From the NCBI GenBank assembly GCA_025766275.1, contig JAFKAC010000127.1, positions 79,266-143,265 on the forward strand: DNA of 64,000 nt, written 5' to 3'. Shown one piece after another: positions 47,195 through 58,862 of this stretch. Every line of letters starts with the position of its first letter. The first letter of the stretch is position 1. The position numbers and the translations under genes were made by a program. The notes under the pieces are model-generated. The model was not told the DNA's origin. It saw nothing but the letters and a program-made list of their open reading frames with translations, and ran no database searches. The stretch is from Lactarius indigo (lineage: Eukaryota > Basidiomycota > Agaricomycetes > Russulales > Russulaceae).

Positions 47195-48435
47195 TCATTG
47201 ACTCAGCAACGAGTCGAGATCAACAAAACTACCCCCACGTACTGAATGACCACGACGGACGACTGCACCAGCGCGAGCGTCGCCCTCAGGTACCTCGATT
47301 TCTGGCATTAAGCGAGCGGGGCGAATGGCATCGGCAATCGAAATGAGCGATTCTTTGCGGGTGAGCACTGCCCCAGAGTTATTCCCCGTCCGTCCTCGAG
47401 TAATCAAGAACTGTTCCCTGTAGCTCTGCACCCAGGGAATCGGTCATACGACAAGGTCTGGCCATTCTGGAAGACATACGGCTACACCTGCATTCGTCAC
47501 TCTCTCACTCGTGGAGATGCCTCTTGTGAACGCTGCACCGAATACGTACAGGTTGGCGGGGTCGACGCCCTTGGCCAACAATTCTCGGCGGCGCAAGGCG
47601 TACCTACAAGATAGGTCACGTCAACTGAGGCGAGATGCAGAAACGAGAGCATGGACCCCCTCACCTCTGTCTGGTAGCCTCAGGGACGATAACATATTCT
47701 TTAAAGGGATCGAAAAACACGACACCCTCGTTGGCCTGCAAGATAAGATGTGGTTAGATGGGACCTGCAAGAGAACTGGATAACGTACGAGCTGGATGAG
47801 CCTCTTGGGAACGTCCCTTCCCGCATGGGGCCCCAGCGGGACAAATGCGCTTTGATGCTGCCTCACTGCGTGACTAGAGTTCATCCTACACGGTATAGGA
47901 TGGACCATGGAAACGCACTGAGATCCAAGATGGCAGAGAGGGGAATACGATCGCCTCCGTAATTACCGTCCTGGCAGAGTTCGCTCAACGCAAGGGAGAC
48001 GCCTACACGGGCCCCATTTATCACCATCGCGCATCGGCGGAAAGTAGAGACAATGCACTAACCGCGCAGATAACTCCAAGAGACCTTCTTGGGGAACGTA
48101 GTTCGCGCAGGTGAAAGTTGACCACCAGTCTCGATGTCGCGAGGGGCTTCGTTCGCCGTGAGTCCTGTGCGTATCTGTTCTCCTTGTAGATGGGCTGCGA
48201 CCGAGTCCCATCTGCTAACCAAAAATGACTGAAACTGGGACATCAACACCTTTTGAAGGGCGGGCCAGCAAATGGCGGCGATGAAGCCACGAAGATAAAG
48301 AAGGAACCAAGGTAGGAACCGCGACCCATTCTGGGGACCAGCCCCGCAGTCGACTTGGGCAGACGCACCATGGAGGTCACCTTCCGGGGTGCCAGTGGGT
48401 CGCGCGTTTGTAGGGGTAGCGCTGTGAGCGTTCAT
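47195..48435 (-). pseudogene. Degenerate hypothetical gene (unrecognised family)
   Basis: Protein-like segments on the minus strand can be strung together: MNAHSATPTNARPTGTPEGD, a hydrophobic stretch FLPWFLLYLRGFIAAICWP, SRWDSVAAHLQGEQI, GDRIPLSAILDLSAFPW, VRQHQSAFVPLGPHAG, EGVVFFDPFKEYVIVPEA, RYALRRRELLAKGVDPANLY and ESLISIADAIRPARL. Several junctions have proper intron signals (for example a GTGAGG donor after TRQ). However, TGA at 47444-47446 interrupts PDLVV-PIPWVQ where a Trp is likely, and the junction near 47900 does not keep frame. I do not recognise the family. It may be a recent pseudogene, or a gene whose exons I have misjoined. Confidence 0.42.
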
Positions 48436-49086
48436 ATAGGAAGAAACGGTTGATGGAGAGATGGGAAAAAACGGGTTCGCAGGACAGCTCGCGTATTTAT
48501 AGTCGACCACAAAATAGTTTTCGTGTCCCACCACCTTTTCGGGGGAACAAAGGAAATGGACGGAGTGTGGGCGCAAAAGAAAGTACCTCGGTCAGCTGAA
48601 ATGCCACTAAAATGCAAGTGACGTCGTCTACTTTTAGCTCCTGCCAGGACCAAAGGGTATTCCCAGTCAAACAGATAGCATCCATCAAGAGTAGTTGGAC
48701 ACCAAGCAAGTTCTGAGACGAAGGCTGCATAGTACGGCGTTGTGCAGAGGCTCTAATCGAAGTCATCTCGGCTTGGCGCCCGAGACACACGAATCACACG
48801 ATTTCAAAGGAAACGTGCAGCCCTTTTCTTCCGGCGCATTTCGGGCGCTCAGGCTGTGGCTTTGTGTGCCAGTGGCATCCTTCAATCACGTCGTGGATGC
48901 TCCATGCCGGATGTTGGCCGTAGCTTCAAGACCATTGTTCAAGTTACAGTGGCATCGGCAAGGATGAGTCATCGTGGCGGATCCCGTGATGATCGACGAT
49001 CTATAATCTAATCATTACAATGATTGGAACCTACTAGTAGGAACCTTGTATGATATCTGCTCAGCTGAGCCCCCGCCGCAGCCCAC
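48436..49086. other. Intergenic
   Basis: A minus-strand open frame at 48497-48790 might be an upstream exon of the degenerate gene, but no ATG and splice set supports it. The last 100 bp should hold the zinc-finger gene promoter. Confidence 0.4.
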
Positions 49087-49753
49087 CATGGCCTCCAACT
49101 CTATCTCTCCACCAGTGCGTCCCCTTGTGTATAATTTGTGGCTTTCGCTAACTCGTGACCCCCATCTTTAGCAGCCCAGCTCCCAATCCCGTCCGCGTGT
49201 GCAGTCCCACAAACCTCGGTCCATTTGCAGGAATTTCGTTTACCATGGTGTATGCAGAGATATGACTTGTCCTCGTGCGCATGTCCCGCACAGCGACATG
49301 GTACGACCCATCGCCCTCTCGTACACCCCTTCTCACTCCCGACTTGTGTCCTAGCTCGATCTAGTAGCCTACCTCGTGGAACGCGACGATTTCCCTCCAG
49401 AACTTCGTTCGGTCAAACAACGTCTCACCCCTCCGAACCCTGTAAGTATTCTTGCGCGCATGTTTTGTTCTACTCTCACATCAGAACAGAGTTTGTGCAG
49501 GAGACAACTCCCGTCCGATCGAATATGCCGCAATTTTGTTCCCCGCCCTTGTCCATTGCGCGAGAGATGCTTGCGCACGCATTTCTCAGTCGCCAACATT
49601 TACGGTTCCTTGCTGCAACCCGCAAAGGTGCGCGGTCCCTTCGCCCTTTCGTTGCTCTTCCTGCAACGGTTTCTCATGTAACACTCCCAGCGAGCCAAAC
49701 CACACGAAGCCGATGTAGCCCTCCAACTCGAATCCGATGCCCGCAGTCCTTGA
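49087..49753 (+). CDS. Small protein with two CCCH-like zinc fingers (147 aa)
   Basis: Probable RNA-binding protein; no specific orthologue recognised. Five exons: 49087-49113, 49172-49300, 49355-49441, 49490-49627, 49691-49753. Every intron is 48-63 nt with good GT and AG ends, and all junctions fall in phase 0, total 444 nt. Finger 1: ICRNFVYHGVCRDMTCPRAH, spacing C-x8-C-x4-C-x3-H (C28, C37, C42, H46). Finger 2: ICRNFVPRPCPLRERCLRTH, spacing C-x7-C-x5-C-x3-H (C94, C102, C108, H112). Each starts with the same ICRNFV, suggesting internal duplication. Between them lies a helical LDLVAYLVERDDFPPELRSV. The N-terminus is Ser/Pro/Gln-rich. Too fragmented to be seen as one long ORF, so it is easily missed. 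Confidence 0.68.
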
Positions 49754-50423
49754 GCACCGTAGTGTCGTCATGTATTGTGGTGGAAAGCTGTAAGATGAGA
49801 GACAAGGGAGAAGAGATGCGCAAGACCGCCTTGCATATGTAATTTACGGTACTGTAAATTGTTCAAAGTCGCAAAAGAAACAGGGAATGGAAAGGGACCT
49901 GGTTTAGTCGATATGCAACGAAGTGCGACCTTCGACTTCTTCGTTCACGTCAAGGCCAATAGACTATGGGCGAAGAATCGGACGCCCAATTACACCGCGT
50001 GCATGGCCCAAGAGGTGGTTTCAAAGGAAACAGGGTTTCTTGTTGACGCCTTTCGAGATTGCGGGGTGTGTCGTTCCCTGGCTGTGTCCCTTGAATACTT
50101 CGTAGATATTGGCCGTAACATGGAGATCATTGTTGTTGTTGATAAGTACAGTACAATGAATGATGACAGCGCGGCCGGCTTTGACTCCGGCGATGGAATT
50201 TGATTTCGATTCCGACTTATCTGGGCCTTCAGAGGCGCCTGTTGACGAAGGGCTCGAAAACCGCTTGAAAAAAAGACACCGACACCCGATCAGGTCTGTT
50301 GGCAAATTCCAGGAACGTGTTCTGCGGGAGGAACTAGTAAACAATAATGTATAACAATGAACAGTGCGGGTGCGGCAGAAAGAGTCGTGTCATGAAGATA
50401 GTCTTCTGGCCATCCGTCGAGAT
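49754..50423. other. Tail-to-tail gap, zinc-finger gene to DUF676 lipase
   Basis: Overlapping antisense open frames (49859-50203 plus, 50021-50344 minus) without domain or splicing evidence; no gene called. Confidence 0.45.
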
Positions 50424-52052
50424 CTATAATATGAATGCGTCTGCCCAGTGCCTCAAAACACCCTCTCCAATCTTGTGGAACTCGTAGTTCTTGACGTCGC
50501 GTGCGATGATCGTCCCATGTGAGTTGATCACGTCAGTGATAAACGCACGCTCCTTCTTGAGCTGTGGCAGTGTGTTCAGGGCAGCCACCATCCTTTTCTG
50601 TGCGGGGGTAACGCGCGGAGCCACCTTGGCGGTCTGATTGCCGTTCGGTGACGGCACCAAAGTGGCAGAGTCATCGGCCAGATCGACGACGATATCTTCG
50701 ACCTGGCGCTCCAACTGCCCAAAGACGTGAACAAGTCGCTGGGTGGCGGAGGCGTCCTCCGACTCGAGAAGCCTGATGCGCGAACGGGATTGATAAGATG
50801 AGATGGAAACTCTGATCAACATGAGGGTCAAGATGACAGGCATGAGAATTGGGATGAGGACAGTCGTGGCCTGTGTACGGAATCAGTGAATGGCTTGATC
50901 GAGGGATCTCTATGAACACGCACAATGTTGAACGGAAAAGGAGCTTGTAGACGAGGAGGGAGCGGCGGCTTGTAGGATCTGAACCACGCTAGCGAATACG
51001 GGCGGGGACCACGAGGTTTGGAAGGTGGTGTGTCCTGTATGGCGAAAGATTTGATGATCGGGAAGTATTTGTCGTCATATTCTCTAACAGAATGGTTAAC
51101 AATCAAAAATCGGCATATTATGGGAAGCTGGCTTACACCGCAAAATTATTCGTGGTATGGTTAATGAAAGGGTCCTCCAGATCCACGTATGCGGTCAGAT
51201 AGGGGACCGTCGCATCATTAATACTAGGACAGGAGGTGAGTGCGCCAGAGGTGAACAATGAAGGGAACCCACGCATTAGCATATATCCGAATATGAGGGA
51301 ATAGCTTGAGACCTTGGTAGAAGACATGCGCTAAACGGGTGGTCAGCTAGCTTACGGGGTGTCAAGTTGAGACACAGCCTCTCACCTGGATCTGTCATGA
51401 TCTCTAAAAGGCTCTTCCCGGTGTTTGACCATCTATCCACGGCGTAAAACTGTTGACCTGTCCTGCTGAAAAATCTAGGTACGAGGATTGAACTAAGTCT
51501 TGACCCAAGTGAAGGGTATTCGAGTAGTCCGATATGAGGGGTCGCGATGGTGTTGAAATTAACTGGAGTAACTGCGACAAAGAATTTCCGCTGATGGAGG
51601 ATGCTATACGACATGAGTCCTAACATGAGCACCAGGGCATGAGGACAGGCAGAGCCACAAGACCCACCCAACGACATAGCGCGCAAGCAATCCACCCAAG
51701 CTGTATCCGGTGATGGAAAACCGAGTGACCTTCTTGTCTCTCTTCTCTAATTTCTCGATCTCCTGGAAGATCTGGGTGAAGGTGTTTGAGTCAGCTGTCG
51801 AGGGTTCGCGATCACGCCACTCACCTCTGACGCCACTCGCTCGCCTCCCCAGTCTATGCCATCATAGGTGCTCTCGGCCTGGTTGGCCTCTGCGAGCATT
51901 ACATGGAGTTCCGTCCCATCCGGGTTGTCCGATGACTGGTGAACCCGGGTCTGCTCCATAATGCGGTGCATCGAGGCGAGATGTGATGGATTTCCCCACA
52001 TGCCATGGATAAGAACGAGTAGATGTACACTCCTCGCGGGTTGGTCGGACAT
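50424..52052 (-). CDS. ROG1/LPL1-type lipase, DUF676 family (433 aa)
   Basis: Serine hydrolase acting on phospholipids or neutral lipids, related to yeast Lpl1 and Rog1 (family knowledge). Seven exons: 51825-52052, 51668-51771, 51386-51603, 51273-51330, 51137-51223, 50924-51083, 50424-50870; total 1,302 nt. Motifs: LLVLIHGMWGNPSHL (oxyanion side), TGYSLGGLLARYVVG with the GxSxG nucleophile, FNTIATPHIG, INDATVPYLTAY with the acid residue, and near the C-terminus NSHGTIIARDVKNYEFHKIGEG where the catalytic His (NSH) sits. A hydrophobic segment (TTVLIPILMPVILTLMLI) near residue 290 may sit on a membrane or lipid droplet. Catalytic set complete. Confidence 0.9.
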
Positions 52053-52403
52053 GGTGGTGGTACTAGTAATAGTTGTGTTGGTGGGACCGAATAAAAAAAA
52101 GGGTGTTCTCCGCTCATGGTCGGCAAAGGTGACGAAGCGAGCTGGAGGAGATTACGTGAGAGTGAATGTGTCTTGGAGTGCCGTAACGGTCTACTGAGCT
52201 GCGAGCTGCGACTGAGTTGATCTCAGCAATAGCAACGGCGTGGCACACGCTCTCTTTAGGTCACTTTCCCTCCCCTCGTCCTCATCCCCATCCTCGCCTT
52301 TCCCCGCCTCCACCCTTTCACGCGCCTCGGACCGCACTCGCACTCCTTTCTGTCCTCTCGAAATTTAAATTATATCTAGAAAGACTAACTCATAATTTCC
52401 GTC
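52053..52403. other. Divergent promoter, DUF676 lipase and vezatin-like gene
   Basis: 351 bp. A strong CT-rich tract (about 52262-52345) precedes the plus-strand ATG, and an AATTTAAATTATAT stretch lies at 52360-52376. No gene seen. Confidence 0.5.
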
Positions 52404-55400
52404 ATGGCACAACCCCTATTTAACGAACACCCCCTTCAAGACTACCTCAGGCGTGAGTTCGCCCTTCACACACCCAGGCCTTCTCTCCTCACCTCTCTGT
52501 TCCCAGAATCAGGCGATATCTTCGAACCTATACCCGGCGCAATGTCCGACCTTACAGATCCTTTCTCCGAGGAGTGCGCAGATACGGACGCGGATGCTGA
52601 TATCAGGCTGTGGTCCTGGTTACCGACCCCCGTACTACACCTTGTTCAGGCAAGTATATCTTGTTTCAACACCCCGCCGTGGAGTGCACTCCGTTGGCAG
52701 ATCGGGTTTCTGTAAGCTCGACCGTGGGGTAACGCTGTTCACCAGCGCCTACACCGACCTTCATTAGACTCACAAATCTCTACTCTCATGAGATGCGCCC
52801 CAGTCTTCTCTACCTACGGCTATCCCAATGTCTATGATACTGAACGTGTTCATTTTCCAGTTCTTTAACATTATCGTGACCTCTGCGCAAAATCATCACT
52901 CTACTCTTCGGGAATTCTCCGAGAAGTTCCAATACGATGTCATATCATCCTCTCTTCTGTCCTCTTCCGTCACCGCGCCATCTTCAACTCGGCGACGCTC
53001 ATCTTCCTCGACCGGCGATGTTCCTCCTGACGACCCCGATCTACAATCTAGGACAAATCCGTCCCCGCCAATGCCTAGCCATCCAGTGGAACACCGCACC
53101 TCTGCATGGTCACTCACACTTTTTTGCTTATGTTGCATTTCTCTGTTCTTCGACTCTTTCATTCTCTGTGTTTTAATGGGAACCGCGCTATACTATATCG
53201 AATCGTACGCTGTCCAACCTGGGAATTTACCTGACTTTATAACACCCGTAGGTTTTTAACTTTTTTACTGTGTTACCACATGCTAATGTCAACATGTAGA
53301 CCTTGGGTTCTCTTAACGATCTCATCGCTGCAGCAAACCTATGGGATTCTGCAGTACACGAAGCTATCAACCTTCTCGAGCTCGAAGAGAGCATGTACGT
53401 TATCGCAGCCGTCACCGTTGTTCGCGCTTGAGCTGATGACTTGGAGTAGGAACCCCTCCTTGTCGCCTTCCTCTCCCCTTCGCGTGGCTCTCCACTCTTC
53501 TCTCCAGAGCACACAAGTCCAGTCCGATAATGTCAGGCATGTCCTTGTTGGGCTCACCGCACCTTCTGCACTCGCCCAACTGTCCGAGATGTATGCACCG
53601 CCTTCGCCTACAAAACCCCTTGCCCCACTTCACTCGCGTTCCGGTTCTGCCACAGCAGGGTCGCGCACGCGAGCTTCTACACCTCTTTCGTCGGACAAGC
53701 GTGCAACGTGGAATGGGAGCATGTCGTACAACTACGCTGCTCTGGCAAATGCTGGTACCCCATCACGGCGATCTCTGATGCGGTGGGAGAAGCGTAGATC
53801 AGATTTATCTGCGTTACTCCTGCGGCCAAATGGAGCCGCCATGAGTGCGCCTACCTCGCCAGAACCAGGAAAGTCGCTTGATGGCGTCGAAGAAGAGAGA
53901 GGGAACGATCCGGCTGCTACCAATCTCTCCGATCAAGAGGGAGACGCCGATGCCGTAGTCCCGCTTAGCGAGCGGGGACAGTTCGCGTCTGCTGCTCTGG
54001 AATTTCAGCGCCAGAGACGGAGCAGGGGCGTCGAAACCCTATTTCTTTCCACTCGTTCACCGCCTCCCAAGTATACTGCGATCAGCCCACCTCCGACCTC
54101 AACGCACATTACTCGTCTAGGGAACAAGTCTCACTCTAGTCAATCCCCCCCACCCTCCTCATATTCCACTTCGCGTTTCACGGCAATGCAGATGCCGCGG
54201 CACCCACTCTCCCTCTACTCATTGACTCTCACGCTCAACGGGGCGCTCGCCGCACGGCGTTATGCTGCGTCACATCTCCTGGCATTACGTTTTGTGGGCG
54301 GAGACGCTCTAGAAGACAGCGGTAGGGGTGGCGACAGCTACTGGGAAGACGTGCGTGCTGTCATGGCCCTGCTAACGAGCGCCCTCGCCAGCGCGACTGC
54401 CCCTCTCGTCGAGGCGCTCGAAGCCGCCGAGCACGAGCGTCTGCTCACAGAAAACCCGACACCCACTACAGCACACTCTCGCGCTTCTTCGGACTCTCAT
54501 ACACGACCCTCGTCGTTCCACTACCAGCAGCAGCAGCAACGACTGGCACGCAGAACATCACACGTCACGTCCTTCGCACCGCTGCCGAGCCACCTCTCGC
54601 GCTTCGCGGCGCACGTTGACGCGCTCACCAACGCGCTGCACGACGCGCGAGAACACCTCGAGTCCTGTGTCGCTTCTCTGCGCGATGGCACTGCCGCCGC
54701 CAGCGGCAGCAGTAGCCCACAGGATGCGCCCGCGCTGCGGGCATACGAGCGTCTCCGACGAGAGCTCGGCCTCGCCCTTCGCGAGTGTGAGCGCGGGCGC
54801 GAGCCCCTACTCGAGCTCCTACTCCCGCCACGCCCGCCGTCCCCCGACGACGACGACGAAGAGATGCCAGCGCTCGGCGCGGACGCCGAGAGCTCAGACT
54901 CGGACAAAGACGCGTCGTCGCGCGCAGCGCACTCCCCTTCATCCTCGCTCCCATCTTCGCCTACACACGCAGTCCTCGTGGATGCGCGGCCGGACGAGGA
55001 GGAAGGCGCAGATGCTAGTGGTGGTGCGAAACACGAACGCGGCGACGTGCTTGTCGTGGGGCTCGAGCGCCTCCCCGCCCCTGGCATCGAGCAGGTCTTC
55101 GAGGCGGATGCTGGAGCGGACGCCGACGCGGATGCGGATGGTACGCGCTCTCTCGTCCGTCCCCGCTCGAAGCTGTCACGCGCGGAGCGGATCGCGGCTG
55201 CCAAAGCACGGCGTGCAAGTTGCGGCGGCCTTGGACTGTCTGTGGTGGGTGGTCAGGGCGAACGGGACAGTGCTGGGGGTGTGCAGTGGGCACCCGTGGG
55301 GGACGTCGTGCAAGAGCTGAAGGATGTGATCTGGAAAGTGGGCGAGCAGCGGCGGATGCGAGAATTACGGCAGAAGGAGGGACTTGATAGTACTCCGAGC

Positions 55401-55433
55401 ACGGAGGATGTGTTCACATGTCCGACGTCTTAG
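52404..55433 (+). CDS. Vezatin/Inp2-like myosin-binding membrane protein (903 aa)
   Basis: Resembles the fungal myosin-binding (vezatin, PF12632-like) family, whose yeast relative Inp2 is the peroxisomal myosin V receptor; the assignment is from memory of layout. Exons 52404-52649, 52861-53247, 53300-53394, 53450-55433; total 2,712 nt. N-terminal soluble part, then a paired hydrophobic segment LTLFCLCCISLFFDSFILC and VLMGTALYYIESYA (about residues 175-205). Next comes the conserved SLNDLIAAANLWDSAVHEAI, LRVALHSSLQSTQVQSDNVRHV, and LAQLSEMYAPPSPTK. The long final exon is Ser-rich with a Q5 run and Asp/Ala repeats. Intron 52650-52860 starts with a perfect GC donor (CAG|GCAAGT) and is 211 nt; an alternative acceptor at 52803 would add 19 residues. 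Confidence 0.72.
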
Positions 55434-56023
55434 TACGAGGCTGATTTGGATGATATCCCGTTTGGGTCATACAATTATACAAATTAGGGAACAGTCACAA
55501 GTAAGGCTAGGCAAGCAAACAAACAGTCGAACCAAATCAGATCAAATCAAATCAATCAAAAAAAAAAAATGAAAAGAACCGAAGAGCATTGCAACAGTAA
55601 CTAACAGTGACAGATGAAAGAGAATCTAGAAGAGAAAGGTGTGGTTGGCTGTGTGCGTCGAGGTATCCGCGGGGACCACGATAAATACACGGATCAAAAG
55701 AGTTTGGGTTAATGTCAGTGGGAAGAATACATGCCAGAGGCGTGGGGGACAGCACGCCAGCGGAACCAACCAGTTGAGGTGAGATGAGGTGAGGGAGCAC
55801 GATGAGGTAATGAGTATGATAAACACAGGGGGCACAAAAACGCGGGGTGGGAAAGCAGGACGACAGGTGAGAAAGCGCACGAGGGGAGGGAAGAGACTAA
55901 GCCAATGTCCAAGAGACCTCTGAGGGGACGAATCGGAGCGGAAAGGGCCAGAACGGGAGGATCGATACGTCCCACTCCAGTCGGCTTCTCCCTTTCTCGT
56001 AGGTAAGAAGGAATTTAGACGGT
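55434..56023. other. Tail-to-tail gap, vezatin-like and LisH genes
   Basis: 3' flanks; ATCAAATCAAATCA repeats and an A10 run near 55535-55570. No gene seen. Confidence 0.5.
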
Positions 56024-58620
56024 CTACTTCATATCGAGAGGTGCCCCATCTTGTACTGACGACGGATCAAACCAAAGCTCCATATCGCCTAGCGAACCGG
56101 GAAAGTCAAAGTCCCCCCCACCATTGGTAAACATCTCGGACATGTCAAACGGAAGATCCGGCATTGGGACTGGTGCTGGCGGTGCGGGTGGGGGAGCAGA
56201 CGCAGTCGGTGGGCGTTGGGGGTTCATCGATGGGGGGTTATTGAGAAGCGATCCAGGAGTCGGTACAGATCCGCCGGGATTCATGTCGCCTTCACCTTCT
56301 TTGCCGCCTGGTTTCGGTGGACCATTCATGCCTGCTTGACCAGGAGGCAGCATGGGGCCGCCCATCCCTTTCGATTGTTGCGACTGCTGCTGTGGTTGCG
56401 GGGGGCCAAGCCGTCCGCCCATGGGCGGGCCAGGGCCACGCATGTGGGACTGTGGGTCTCCAGGCCCGACAGGAGGCACCGGTACATTGGAATTATTACT
56501 GTTCTTGTGAGCGTTCACCATTGCCTGCCGGTACTGCTGGCCTGCATACAGCTACATCGCGTTTCGCAACCAACGTGTTAGAAGAAGAAAAATACGACGG
56601 AAAGTGAACGAGACTAGGGCACCTGGGATTGTTGGCTCATCTGAGGACCCATCATGCCTGGGGGTCCATGCATCATGCTGGGACTCATCGCATGCATCGG
56701 AGTCATAGGCGCCATACCAATTTGATGCATCTGTGTGCCGCCGAAACCATTCAGAGGTGGTTGCCCGCCACCCATAGGTGGATGACCTCGCATAGGCCCA
56801 GGCATGGGCTGTGCCCCAGGCGGAAGTGATCCAATGGGCGCCATCGGTGGTTGTGGCTGCTGCTGTTGTGGCTGTTGTTGCGGCGGTGGCGGTGGCTGTG
56901 GCTGTTGGGATTGTTGCTGGTGCTGTTGTTGGTGCTGCTGCTGCTGCTGCTGTTGCTGCTGCTCAGTAGGGTTCGGAGTCCGGCGTGGGCGCTTCCGGTC
57001 AGGCGGGGACTGGTCGTTCCTAGGTAGCGTTTCGTGCTAACAGACCAGTCAACCAATCAAGTTGGCCGACGCCACGAGATGGGTGGTGAAATACTGCGTA
57101 CCTCCTCACCAGGAGAAGTGCTATTCCTCTTTGCACCACGTTGTTGCTGCATGGATAACTGCTGTTGCATCGGTTGTGCCAAAGGTCCCCGATTTTGCAA
57201 TGGCCCGTGCATGTTGACCCCAGGGGGGGGGCCAGCGCCGTTATTAGGTGGTCCCCCTTGCTTGAGTCGCATAGCGTGCGATATGATGCTTTGCTAAATA
57301 CAAACGCCTGGGTGTCAGAACACTCGCCGACGATAGGGGGATGATCACAAACTTTATCTTCCACAGTCAGTGATTGAGCTTCCCTCTCACCCAGGCCAGC
57401 ACGCAGCTTAGCCTCACCCATCAGGTCTGCTGGGTAGTTCGCCAGCTCAGCATCGAGCGAATCCATGTGTGGTCGTTCCTGGCCTGGAGGAAGACGCCCG
57501 GACATGGCTGGGCTCGGGTGAGGGTTCATATGGTTCTGCGAAGAGGTATCGTGGCTACTGTGTGGGCGGACGAGTTGCTGGTAGGCGGGGGTGGGTGTTT
57601 GATGAGCGGAGCCAACTGAACCAGGACCTTGTGGATGTTGATGGCCATTTGGAGGGGGCATGGCAGCTCTGTTCATCGGTGAGGGACCAAGCGGCCCCCC
57701 CATTGGGCCTGCCGGAGGCTGTTGGGGTCCGCCTTGGGATTGAGGGGACGGGGCTATGGTGGGAGAGTGATACTGTGGCGCGCCGTTGGGGTGTCGCTGC
57801 TGATGGCCCATCGGGGGGCGGTTACCCATACCCGGGGGGAAGTGACCCGGAGGACCTGGAGGACCTGTAGGACCAGACATGCCATTCGGCTGGGAAGGCG
57901 GATTAGGTGGACCGTAAGGGGTGGGTTGTCCGCCGGGGCCGATTCCGTTCATCTGACCTGCTGGCAATGGTGGGGCGGAGCCTGGTACACCATTCGGAAT
58001 AGGATAGCGCGCTGGGGGTTGAGGACCAACGGAGGGAGGAACCTGACCATTTCGTTGCGCTTGAAACTTGCTCTGGGTCTGGTACTGTTGCGTGGCAGCG
58101 GATGAATATAAACGAGGCGAGTAGGGGAGAGTCGAGCGAACCTTGGTGTAAAGGATTGCGTCTTCCGAACCGGCACCGCTGTTTTTGGCCTGGAAGAGAA
58201 CCCAGAAGACGCTCCACCACCTGCGGAGAACGAATTAGAGGGGGAGATGAAAAACGAGGGAGAAGGGAAGATGCTGACTCGAAAAGAAGGCCTTGTTGGG
58301 CATTGATGGGGGGTTTTGATTCTGGAGGGATGTCTGCTTCAGAGACAAGCTGAGTGGCGGTCTTGTGATAACCGCGCTTTTTACAGTAGTCTAAGATATA
58401 GATGTTGAACCTGCGGATGGGAGGGTGAGATGTGTGAGGAGTGGGGGGGGAGGGGGAGGGAGGGAGGGGTGGCGAGAGAGATAGGTGGGGGGAGAAGAGA
58501 AGCATACATTTTATCTCCCTCCCAGGTGATTTGGTCCGAGGATGGAGGTCCTGGCGGAGGCTGAGGAGCAGGCGCGGAAGAGGAGCCAGGGGGTGGTTGT
58601 GAAGGGCCGACGGTTGCCAT
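56024..58620 (-). CDS. LisH-domain, Gln/Pro-rich transcriptional regulator, Flo8/Som1-like (729 aa)
   Basis: Likely nuclear activator of the Flo8/Som1 LisH family that acts downstream of cAMP-PKA in morphogenesis. Seven exons: 58508-58620, 58279-58410, 58142-58220, 57353-58084, 57102-57293, 56623-57036, 56024-56551; total 2,190 nt. Residues about 38-70 form the LisH motif (FNIYILDYCKKRGYHKTATQ, ending EADIPPES), followed by the family-typical WWSVFWVLFQAKNSGAG. The rest is low-complexity: Pro/Gly/Gln/Met-rich with a Q9-type tract near 56935-56965, a possible nuclear signal DRKRPRRTPNP, and an acidic C-terminus (DLPFDMSEMF, DMELWFDPSS) that looks like an activation domain. The 97-nt first intron is almost pure pyrimidine. 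Start MATVGPSQPPP is the only Met before the LisH exon. Confidence 0.85.
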
Positions 58621-58862
58621 TGGGGAAAGGGGGGGATGGAGAGAGGGAGGTCGGGATGGGAGAGGAGGAAAGAGGAGTGGAGAAGGAGCAAGAGAGTCGA
58701 GTAACGCAGCAGTGACCAGACTCGTCTTGTCCCTCGTTCCGAAAGAAGCGTGTCGGGTTGGTCACACGTCTCCGTCGGTGATTCAATTATTTCTATTCTT
58801 CGCTTCGGTTCACTTCGGCCACGCCACGCCACGGCAATGCTACTACCGTAAATGCGACATTC

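Noticed and set aside
54521..55204. 227-aa minus-strand Ser/Ala/Arg-rich ORF
   Set aside because: Shadow of the GC-rich final exon of the vezatin-like gene.
56804..57040. Cys/Gly-rich 78-aa plus-strand ORF
   Set aside because: Antisense of the CAG/CAA polyglutamine tract of the LisH gene.
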